Notes under the pieces: model-generated
Database searches by the model: none
What the model was told of the DNA's origin: nothing
Seen by the model: only the letters and a program-made list of their open reading frames with translations
Part shown: one piece after another, positions 1 through 6,875 of the stretch
How positions within the stretch are numbered: position 1 is the stretch's first letter
Layout of the letters: every line of letters starts with the position of its first letter
Assembly (NCBI GenBank): GCA_001880285.1
Contig: CP016269.1
Location: forward strand, 1,002,501 to 1,066,500
Direction: 5' to 3'
Source: Flavobacteriaceae bacterium UJ101
GTDB taxonomy: Bacteria > Bacteroidota > Bacteroidia > Flavobacteriales > UJ101
Length of the DNA: 64,000 bases
Position numbers and translations under genes: made by a program

Positions 1-773
<773 letters not shown>

Positions 774-925
774 AATATTTTCTTATCTGAAATACATACA
801 ACCAAAAGCACCCAACCCAAAAGAATTAACTTAGCATTTTTCTTGTCTCTCTTCTATATCATAATTTCAAACGAACTTCTAGCGTCTTACCTCTCGTAAA
901 ACCCCGATCTCTTTCAAACGGATTG

Positions 926-956
926 CAAACATACAACCTTTTTTATTCTTCACAAA
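926..956 (-). promoter_or_regulatory. rRNA promoter, proximal
   Basis: On the minus strand a TTTG (956-953) is followed after exactly 19 bases by TATGTTTG (933-926). This matches the Bacteroidota housekeeping consensus TTTG-N19-TAnnTTTG. Transcription would begin near 922, giving a leader of about 150 bases before mature 16S. The tRNA-Lys promoter in this window has the same architecture with the same 19-base spacer. Confidence 0.8.
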
Positions 957-1082
957 TATTTTTTTGATTTTTTTTAACTCCCCTCAAAACACTATCCGCT
1001 ACTACAATAAAACATCCTCTCTAAGACCGACTCTCTTACTCCTTATCCTATCCTTAATCCATAAAATAACCGCAAGCGAGCG

Positions 1083-1115
1083 CAAAAATAATACCTTTAT
1101 AACCTCTTATCCAAA
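1083..1115 (-). promoter_or_regulatory. possible second, distal rRNA promoter
   Basis: On the minus strand TTTG (1115-1112) and TATTTTTG (1090-1083) are separated by 21 bases. This is slightly longer than the proximal promoter's spacer but fits the same consensus. Tandem promoters are common for rRNA operons. There is no experimental support here. Confidence 0.45.
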
Positions 1116-1205
1116 TATTATCCAACCTTTTTTTAATAAATAAAAACTACATGTTTTTTCAACCTTGTAATTACATGAAAATCAAAGCGATTCATTCATA
1201 TAATT

Positions 1206-2180
1206 TTATAAGACTTTATTCCCAAAAAAGGAATCTACGAATTCATATTTATTAAATATCTGTAAATCATCAATACCTTCTCCTACGCCTATATAACGTA
1301 CAGGTATTTGAAATTCATTTGATATTCCAATAACTACACCTCCTTTTGCCGTTCCGTCAAGCTTTGTTACAGTTAATGATGAAATGTCGGTTGCAGCAGC
1401 AAATTGTTTTGCTTGTTCAAAAGCATTTTGACCTGTAGAACCATCTAAAACAAGCATAACATCATGTGGTGCATTAGGAATCACTTTCTGCATTACTCTT
1501 TTTATTTTTGACAATTCATTCATCAAATTAACTTTATTATGCAATCTTCCGGCTGTATCAATTAAAACAACATCTGCATTTTGAGCTTTAGCACTTTGTA
1601 ATGTATCGAATGCTACTGAAGCAGGATCTGAGCCCATATCTTGTTTAACTATATTAACTCCAACTCTTTCAGACCAAATAACTAATTGATCAACTGCAGC
1701 TGCTCGGAACGTATCTGCTGCTCCTAGCACTACTTTTTTACCTTCTTTTTTGAATTGAGCAGCTAATTTTCCTATGGTTGTTGTTTTCCCAACTCCATTT
1801 ACTCCTACAATCATGATAACATGTGGCACACCATTTTGGTGTACAGGTACTGAAAATGTATCGGTTGATTCTTCTGATTCATTTTCTGACAAAAGTCCCA
1901 TTATTTCTTCTTTCAGAATTTTATTCAATTCTGAAGTACCTACGTATTTATCTCTTTCTACACGTTTTTCAATACGTTCAATAATTTTCAGTGTTGTATC
2001 CACCCCTACATCTGAAGTGATCAATACTTCTTCTAAATCATCCAAAACTTCATCATCCACTTTTGACTTTCCAGCTACTGCACGAGAAATCTTCCCGAAA
2101 AATGAAGTTTGTGATTTTTCTAACCCTTTATCTAATGTTTCTTTTTTTTCTTTTGAAAAAATATTTTTAAACCAAGTCAT
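1206..2180 (-). CDS. ftsY: Signal recognition particle receptor FtsY
   Basis: This is the SRP-receptor GTPase that docks ribosome-SRP complexes at the inner membrane for cotranslational insertion. A short charged N-terminal region leads into the NG domain. The P-loop GVNGVGKT is at residues 126-133; the G3 motif DTAGR and the G4/G5 stretch TKLDGTAKGG follow. At 324 residues it is a short-type FtsY without a long acidic A domain. The ATG at 2178-2180 (MTWFKNIF) is chosen over an in-frame codon ten residues upstream, because a promoter and a terminator lie directly before it. It is the last gene of the rpmB-rpmG-DUF4295-ftsY series, a common flavobacterial order. Confidence 0.95.
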   Translation of the reverse strand: MTWFKNIFSKEKKETLDKGLEKSQTSFFGKISRAVAGKSKVDDEVLDDLEEVLITSDVGVDTTLKIIERIEKRVERDKYVGTSELNKILKEEIMGLLSENESEESTDTFSVPVHQNGVPHVIMIVGVNGVGKTTTIGKLAAQFKKEGKKVVLGAADTFRAAAVDQLVIWSERVGVNIVKQDMGSDPASVAFDTLQSAKAQNADVVLIDTAGRLHNKVNLMNELSKIKRVMQKVIPNAPHDVMLVLDGSTGQNAFEQAKQFAAATDISSLTVTKLDGTAKGGVVIGISNEFQIPVRYIGVGEGIDDLQIFNKYEFVDSFFGNKVL

Positions 2181-2183
2181 ACG

Positions 2184-2191
2184 CAAATATA
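2184..2191 (-). promoter_or_regulatory. ftsY -7 element, almost leaderless
   Basis: TATATTTG on the minus strand ends only three bases before the ftsY ATG (2178-2180). With the usual spacing the transcript would start at or next to the start codon. No good TTTG is seen 19 bases upstream. A TTTG at 2211-2208 gives a spacer of only 16. Confidence 0.45.
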
Positions 2192-2197
2192 CTAAAA

Positions 2198-2223
2198 AAA
2201 GCCACCTCAAAAGAAGTAGCTTT
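2198..2223 (-). terminator. Terminator between DUF4295 and ftsY
   Basis: Read on the minus strand, an 11-base arm (AAAGCTACTTC) pairs with GAGGTGGCTTT using two G-U pairs, with a loop of four T. It is followed by a run of seven T overlapping the arm. It lies between the DUF4295 stop (2254) and the ftsY start. On the plus strand the same arms have two mismatches, so it is oriented for minus-strand transcripts. Confidence 0.7.
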
Positions 2224-2253
2224 ATGATATTAGTCTTTTAAATTTAGAACTAA

Positions 2254-2406
2254 TTATTTTTTAGCGAAGTAATCTTTTACTTCATCTCCGTTCATTATTT
2301 TTTCTTCAAAAACATATGCTCCTGTTTTTGGAGACTTCACCATTTTAATGGCTTTAGTCATTTTTTTTGTCCCTGTCTGTAATGACGCTACTGCTTTCTT
2401 TGCCAT
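2254..2406 (-). CDS. DUF4295 family small basic protein
   Basis: This is a 50-residue lysine-rich protein beginning MAKKAVASLQTGTKK and ending in YFAKK. The sequence and the position directly after rpmG match the DUF4295 family of Bacteroidota, which is nearly always encoded beside rpmB and rpmG. Its exact function is not known to me; the context and basic charge suggest a ribosome-associated role (inference). It starts nine bases after the L33 stop, so the three genes are co-transcribed, and a terminator follows before ftsY. Confidence 0.85.
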   Translation of the reverse strand: MAKKAVASLQTGTKKMTKAIKMVKSPKTGAYVFEEKIMNGDEVKDYFAKK

Positions 2407-2415
2407 GGTAAATAA

Positions 2416-2598
2416 TTATTTAATTTCTTTATGTATGGTATACTTCTTCATGATCGGATTATATTTTTTTAATTCAATACGATCTGGAGTATTTTTTTTA
2501 TTCTTTGTTGTAATATAACGAGATGTACCACCTAGACCACTGTCTTTATGTTCTGTACATTCTAAAATAACTTGAATTCTATTTCCTTTTTTAGCCAT
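2416..2598 (-). CDS. rpmG: 50S ribosomal protein L33
   Basis: This 60-residue large-subunit protein sits near the E site. It starts [17 protein letters not shown] and contains [17 protein letters not shown], the hallmark of L33. It lacks the cysteine pairs of zinc-binding L33 forms (only one Cys is visible), so it is the zinc-free type. It lies 13 bases after rpmB and is followed closely by DUF4295. Confidence 0.97.
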   Translation of the reverse strand: MAKKGNRIQVILECTEHKDSGLGGTSRYITTKNKKNTPDRIELKKYNPIMKKYTIHKEIK

Positions 2599-2611
2599 TT
2601 TGAATCAGCTT

Positions 2612-2845
2612 TTACATTAAACCTTTTTCTTTTGCTCTTTTTAGAGCTTCATTTATCCCTACTTTGTTCACTAATTTAATACCAGCGGCAGATACTTTTA
2701 GAGTAATCCACTTATCTTCAGAAGGAACATAAAAACGCTTTTTTGTAATATTTACATTAAAGCTTCTCTTGGTTCTATTTTTAGCGTGAGAAACATTGTT
2801 TCCCACCATTACTTTTTTACCTGTTAGTTGACAAATTCTTGACAT
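2612..2845 (-). CDS. rpmB: 50S ribosomal protein L28
   Basis: This is a 77-residue large-subunit protein. It starts MSRICQLTGKKVMVGNNVSHA, continues with NRTKRSFNVN and ends in LKRAKEKGLM, all typical of bacterial L28 at normal length. It is the first gene of the rpmB-rpmG-DUF4295(-ftsY) transcription unit. The 200-base divergent gap to the next gene probably holds its promoter, but I see only a weak -7 match there. Confidence 0.97.
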   Translation of the reverse strand: MSRICQLTGKKVMVGNNVSHAKNRTKRSFNVNITKKRFYVPSEDKWITLKVSAAGIKLVNKVGINEALKRAKEKGLM

Positions 2846-3026
2846 CTCTCTTCTTTTTAACGGAGTGCAAAGTAAAGAAATATATTTTGATTACACAAAA
2901 TAAATAAACGTAAATCTTTTATTTTTATTCTTTTTTAATAACATTTCTATTACCACAGGACATTATTGAGTAAAGTTTCATGTAAAATTAATGCTTACAA
3001 ATTCATGTAAAACAATTATATTTTTC

Positions 3027-3034
3027 TACATTTG
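3027..3034 (+). promoter_or_regulatory. -7 element for the thioredoxin-like lipoprotein gene
   Basis: TACATTTG fits TAnnTTTG and would start transcription near 3038, 15 bases before the ATG at 3053. It overlaps an upstream in-frame TTG at 3032, which argues against using that codon as the start. No TTTG is present at the -33 position. Confidence 0.45.
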
Positions 3035-3052
3035 CTCATCAATTTTTTGAAT

Positions 3053-4663
3053 ATGAAAAATAGAATATTAACATTATTAGCTTTAACAGGGATTTTATAT
3101 TCTTGTGGTGATAAAGGTGCAAAAGAAAAAAAAGAAGAACCAAAAAAGGATTATGTAGTGCTCAACGGTCATATTAAAACTGATGGAAGTGAGGCTCAAG
3201 ACTTATATTTATTAGTTGATCCTTTAGCAGTAGAAAATAATATCATTAAGAAAATCTTTTTGAATAAAGAAGGGTATTTTAGAGATTCTATTCAAAATAT
3301 AAAAGAAGGATATTATATTTTAATGAATGGGGACAATAAAGCTGTTAATCTTTACCTAAAAGATGGTGATGTTATCAATGTTAAAACTAATGCGCTATCA
3401 AATGAATCTTTTTTAGACTCATTAACTGTAAAAGGAAATGTTGAAACTACATTTTTAACAGATTATGAAAAATTCAAGCAAACTAATTTTGATTCTAACA
3501 TTCAAGAGCTTTTTTCTTTAAACGAAGCTCCTTTTAAAGCTAAATTAGATAGTTTAAAACAACGTTCTATAGATTATGTAGATCAATACAAAGGATTATC
3601 TGACACTGCTAAAAAAGTAGCTAAAGATGACATTTTATATGGTTGGGGACTTGTTTTAAATAGTTACCCTATGGCTCATGCTCAAATTAAACAAGATCGT
3701 AATTACAAGCCTTCAGATTCTTATTATGATTTTGCTAAAGACATCGATATCAACAATGTAGATTTATTTAAAAGTAATGCTAAATATAAAAACTACGTTG
3801 CTCAAGAACTTAACAGACGAATTGCAAAAGATTACAAACCTAATAAAGATGAAGATCAAATTGATTACTTTATCAAAAGATTAAAACAAGATAGTATTAG
3901 CCCTTATATTAAGGATTTTATGTTAGTTCAAATGGCTAACCAAGGGATTTTCCAACCTGCACCTCCTTATGAGCAATATCAACAAGGTGTATTACAAAAT
4001 GTTCAAGCTCAGATTCAAGCATTTAAAAAGAAAAATCCTAATGTTAAAATTCCAGCTTCAGCAACTCCTACTAAAGAACAGATTCAAAAAGAGTACAAAA
4101 AATACCTTGCAGAGTACAATAAATTTTACGATAAGAGTTATAATAAAGTTTTAACTAGTGTTGAAACTCCTGAATTTAAAAAAATATTAGAGGAAAATAA
4201 TCTTATTATTAAAGGATTGAAAAAAGGTGATCCTGCACCAGCAATTGAAATCACTAAAGATGGACAAGTGACGAATTTAATTGACCTTTATAAAGGAAAA
4301 AATCTTTTGGTTTATTTCTGGTCTGCTAGTTCTGAAAACACTTCTTCTTTCTTTGAAGATTATAATAAATTAGTTGATGAATTTGCTAAGCATAATATTG
4401 CATTTGCAACTGTAAATATTGATCTTTTAAATAAGAAAGATAAATGGGATCTTACAATTAAAGAAAAACAATTAAAAGGAGATCATTATTTAGCGGCTGA
4501 TGATTGGGATACAGGATTTTTAAAATCATATGGTTTTGATATTCGTCCTTTCCCAAGATTTATCATTATAAATAGCGAAGGAAATATTTATAATTTCGAT
4601 GCACCAACTCCTAAAGATAAAAATCTTAAAAAGATTTTATCTGAGTTAACAAAAACTAAATAA
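3053..4663 (+). CDS. Lipoprotein with a thioredoxin-like (TlpA/AhpC) C-terminal domain lacking CxxC
   Basis: This predicted envelope lipoprotein has a signal peptide with lipobox LYSC (Cys18), then a charged linker. An N-terminal beta domain of about 100 residues resembles DUF4369-like modules, and a long helical middle follows. The last 130 residues form a TlpA-like thioredoxin fold: KGDPAPAIEITKDG, the strand LLVYFW, and the cis-proline region RPFPRFIII. Where redox-active members have WCxxC, this protein has S-E-N-T, so it should not catalyse thiol exchange. Bacteroidota encode many such DUF4369-thioredoxin lipoproteins; substrates are unknown. A hairpin terminator follows at 4722. Confidence 0.8.
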   Translation: MKNRILTLLALTGILYSCGDKGAKEKKEEPKKDYVVLNGHIKTDGSEAQDLYLLVDPLAVENNIIKKIFLNKEGYFRDSIQNIKEGYYILMNGDNKAVNLYLKDGDVINVKTNALSNESFLDSLTVKGNVETTFLTDYEKFKQTNFDSNIQELFSLNEAPFKAKLDSLKQRSIDYVDQYKGLSDTAKKVAKDDILYGWGLVLNSYPMAHAQIKQDRNYKPSDSYYDFAKDIDINNVDLFKSNAKYKNYVAQELNRRIAKDYKPNKDEDQIDYFIKRLKQDSISPYIKDFMLVQMANQGIFQPAPPYEQYQQGVLQNVQAQIQAFKKKNPNVKIPASATPTKEQIQKEYKKYLAEYNKFYDKSYNKVLTSVETPEFKKILEENNLIIKGLKKGDPAPAIEITKDGQVTNLIDLYKGKNLLVYFWSASSENTSSFFEDYNKLVDEFAKHNIAFATVNIDLLNKKDKWDLTIKEKQLKGDHYLAADDWDTGFLKSYGFDIRPFPRFIIINSEGNIYNFDAPTPKDKNLKKILSELTKTK

Positions 4664-4721
4664 ATATAAAATTATCTTAATAAGATAACCTTTTATCTTA
4701 ATAAAATTACCTTTTATCATA

Positions 4722-4747
4722 AAAAACTTGTCAAATGGCAAGTTTTT
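4722..4747 (+). terminator. Terminator after the thioredoxin-like lipoprotein
   Basis: A nine-base stem, AAAAACTTG with CAAGTTTTT around an eight-base loop, lies 60 bases after the stop codon. The right arm carries the T tract. A second AT-only inverted repeat (TTATCTTAATAAGATAA) sits closer to the stop, at about 4672-4688. Confidence 0.6.
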
Positions 4748-4821
4748 CTGTTAAAATTCACTATCTTAGGTCAAAAGATTATATCTTTATTTTTTAATTG
4801 AATAATGAAAAAATTTTGAAT

Positions 4822-5304
4822 ATGAAAAAAGTATTACTTTTAAGTGCAATTTTAATTTCTGCATTTAGTTTTTCACAAAGTAGATACTCACAAGGGAATA
4901 AGAGTTACGAAAACGGTAAATTAAAGGAATTTAGAATTACTCAAAACGGAATAGAAAAAACCTTAAAGTTTGATTACAATACAAATGGATTAAGAACCAA
5001 TAGTGAGATTTTTAATGCTTCTGGTTCTAAATTATTTGAAGCAACTAAATCATACACTGATTCTAAAGATTTAAATCAAACTTGGTATAATGCAGCTGGA
5101 AATATTGCTGATCGATTGGTTTATAAATACGATTCAAATAATCGACTTAATCAAATTTATAATTATTTTGGTGATTCAAACGATTATTTCATAACAAATT
5201 ATGATTATAGTGGTAATCGAATCATTTCAGCCAATTCTTATTTTATGATAGGTGGTAAGAAATATGATTTATCACAAATTGATGATATTATTGCTCAGTT
5301 TTAA
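4822..5304 (+). CDS. Small secreted protein with YD-like repeats
   Basis: This predicted exported protein has 160 residues. It has a Sec signal peptide (KKVLLLSAILISAFSFSQ) with cleavage expected after SFS or FSQ. The mature part holds several short Tyr/Asn/Gly-rich beta units of the type FDYNTNGLRTNS, YKYDSNNRLNQIY and NYDYSGNRI. These resemble RHS/YD or MORN-like repeats. I know no function for it. The ATG at 4822 is chosen over an in-frame codon at 4798 because it places the signal peptide at the N-terminus. The gene stands alone between two terminators. Confidence 0.7.
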   Translation: MKKVLLLSAILISAFSFSQSRYSQGNKSYENGKLKEFRITQNGIEKTLKFDYNTNGLRTNSEIFNASGSKLFEATKSYTDSKDLNQTWYNAAGNIADRLVYKYDSNNRLNQIYNYFGDSNDYFITNYDYSGNRIISANSYFMIGGKKYDLSQIDDIIAQF

Positions 5305-5326
5305 AAATTTTAATATTAGATTTATA

Positions 5327-5356
5327 AATAAAGCCTATTTTTTAATAGGCTTTATT
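5327..5356. terminator. Bidirectional terminator between convergent genes
   Basis: An 11-base perfect stem (AATAAAGCCTA / TAGGCTTTATT) separates the plus-strand secreted-protein gene from the minus-strand GHMP kinase. It overlaps the first bases of the kinase stop codon. A and T tracts on both sides allow it to work in either direction. Confidence 0.75.
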
Positions 5357-6254
5357 ATTTTATCATATCTACAAAGGGGACTATGGTTTGATATCCTTTC
5401 GAGTTAAAATAAGAATGCATTTCTTCTCGAAAAGTAACTAAAACAAAATCACCTCCCCAAGCTCCAAGACTTTTTACTACACCTTCATATTCTAAAAATA
5501 AACGATTTTGAACCTTCTCCATTGCTAATGATTCTGAAATAACATCTTCATGTTCTATCAATCCTTGCTCAAATTCTTCTAATGTTTTCGATTTTAAAAT
5601 CCTTTTTGTGATACCATTCAGCTTTTGTATTACTTCTTTTTTATCTATTTGAAACGATCTATAATGATTGATTCCTTCCCTACTATTTTGCTTTTGATTT
5701 AAATGAATAAAATACAACTTATCCTTAAAACATGGCATAAACTCAACTTCTTTTACAATGGGCTTATTATCCTCAAGACTATATATAATAGGGGTATCAC
5801 ACGAAGCATTTGCTATATCATAACCACTACCTGAGAAAGAGTTCCATAATAATTCAAATGGATTAATTAATGCCCATTGAGCTAAATTATTAATGAGAGT
5901 CGAACTACTTCCTAACCCCCAATCCGTAGGAAATTCTAAAAAAGTTTCCACTTTCTTCCCAAAAGGATTAAATATAGGGTTCATTTCCCTACACTTTTTT
6001 AAAATTTCAATTAATGTAGTAGCGATTCTTTCATCAGAAGAAATTACTATTTTAAAATCATTGCCAAATTCGGCTTCAAACCATACTTTATTTTGATCAT
6101 CAAAACTTTTCCACACTAAAAAATCAGTATCATTAGGTCTTACGATTAAAGTCTGTCCTTTCTTAGTTGGCAAAGCTAAAGCTTCGGCTCCATCTAAGAC
6201 AAAATATTCACTGGTTAATAATAATTTACCATTACTTCGAAATATTTTCTTCAT
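5355..6254 (-). CDS. GYDIA-type GHMP kinase (mevalonate-pathway-like)
   Basis: This 299-residue cytoplasmic small-molecule kinase belongs to the GHMP superfamily. The N-terminus SNGKLLLTSEYFVLDG is the substrate-side strand of the fold. GLGSSST (about residue 115) is the phosphate-binding motif 2. GSGYDIANA (about residue 145) is the signature that names the Bacteroidota GYDIA subfamily. Flavobacteria use the mevalonate route to isoprenoids, and this subfamily is usually assigned there (mevalonate or phosphomevalonate kinase). The exact substrate cannot be read from the sequence. No other mevalonate gene is adjacent, although an HMG-CoA lyase-like gene occurs at 24311. Confidence 0.82.
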   Translation of the reverse strand: MKKIFRSNGKLLLTSEYFVLDGAEALALPTKKGQTLIVRPNDTDFLVWKSFDDQNKVWFEAEFGNDFKIVISSDERIATTLIEILKKCREMNPIFNPFGKKVETFLEFPTDWGLGSSSTLINNLAQWALINPFELLWNSFSGSGYDIANASCDTPIIYSLEDNKPIVKEVEFMPCFKDKLYFIHLNQKQNSREGINHYRSFQIDKKEVIQKLNGITKRILKSKTLEEFEQGLIEHEDVISESLAMEKVQNRLFLEYEGVVKSLGAWGGDFVLVTFREEMHSYFNSKGYQTIVPFVDMIK

Positions 6255-6269
6255 TTTCTCGATAAACTG

Positions 6270-6277
6270 TATTTTTG
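6270..6277 (+). promoter_or_regulatory. -7 element for the methyltransferase-like gene
   Basis: TATTTTTG lies in the divergent gap and would start transcription near 6281, about 26 bases before the TTG start at 6307. No convincing -33 box is seen. Confidence 0.35.
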
Positions 6278-6306
6278 TGTAAAGATAATATTCTAAAACA
6301 AACCTT

Positions 6307-6777
6307 TTGAATTACTTTATAATTAAAGAACATATAAAATTTTGGTGGACTGCACGTACAGCTCATGGAATCCACTCACCTTTTGTTTACACTATGGTAA
6401 CAAAATGTTTACGAAACCCTAACGTTTTCATCCAAACTAAGTTTTACACAGAATCTATACCAAAGAAATACAATAAGCTATTAAATCGTATTTTAAGTTT
6501 TTATGATATAAAGCGTGTTAGCACAAATTATCAACATAATTTTGATGCCCTAATTACCCAAAATTTTCAAAATTCAGATGAAATTATTCAAAAACTTGAA
6601 AACAATCAATTTTGGTTTATTTTAAACATCAGAAAAGATTCAACTACTTTAAAGAAATGGGAGAAATTAATTCAGCATACTGATATTGAATTAACTATAG
6701 ATTTATTTATTATAGGAATTGTTTTAAAAAGAGAAGAACAAGCAAAAGAAAACTTCCAATTGAAAACAAAATTTTAA
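6307..6777 (+). CDS. Shortened class I methyltransferase-like protein lacking the SAM-binding core
   Basis: This protein has 156 residues. Its N-terminus (KFWWTARTAHGIHSPFVY) and C-terminus (ELTIDLFIIGIVLKREEQAKENF) match, from memory, the ends of a flavobacterial O-methyltransferase-like family of about 235 residues. In that family the middle carries the glycine motif (ELGTSLG-type) and the following Rossmann strands. Here RILSFYDIKRVSTN leads directly to NNQFWFILNIRKDST, so roughly 80 residues including the glycine loop appear to be missing. The reading frame is intact, so this is a compacted protein, not a simple frameshift. The start is TTG; no ATG occurs before the conserved HSPF motif. 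Function is unknown, and SAM binding seems unlikely. Confidence 0.6.
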   Translation: MNYFIIKEHIKFWWTARTAHGIHSPFVYTMVTKCLRNPNVFIQTKFYTESIPKKYNKLLNRILSFYDIKRVSTNYQHNFDALITQNFQNSDEIIQKLENNQFWFILNIRKDSTTLKKWEKLIQHTDIELTIDLFIIGIVLKREEQAKENFQLKTKF

Positions 6778-6838
6778 GGTTTTTTATGATTTTTTCACAA
6801 AACTACAATACTTAACCTTTTTTTTACACTATAATAAG

Positions 6839-6846
6839 TACTTTTG
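6839..6846 (+). promoter_or_regulatory. -7 element for the phosphate transporter gene
   Basis: TACTTTTG, a full TAnnTTTG match, sits 29 bases before the ATG at 6876. The expected transcription start is about 6850. The -33 region is T-rich without a clear TTTG. Confidence 0.45.
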
Positions 6847-6875
6847 AAACGTATAAATTTTACACTTATCAAATA

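Larger units (their letters stand above)
774..1205. other. rRNA leader and gap between rRNA operon and ftsY
   Basis: This stretch holds the 16S leader (about 774-922) and the two candidate promoters. It also has a pyrimidine-rich (plus strand) segment at about 975-1070. I see no gene: the reading frames are short and compositionally unlike the neighbours. No clear terminator for ftsY is visible, so ftsY transcription may run into the rRNA promoter region. Confidence 0.6.
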
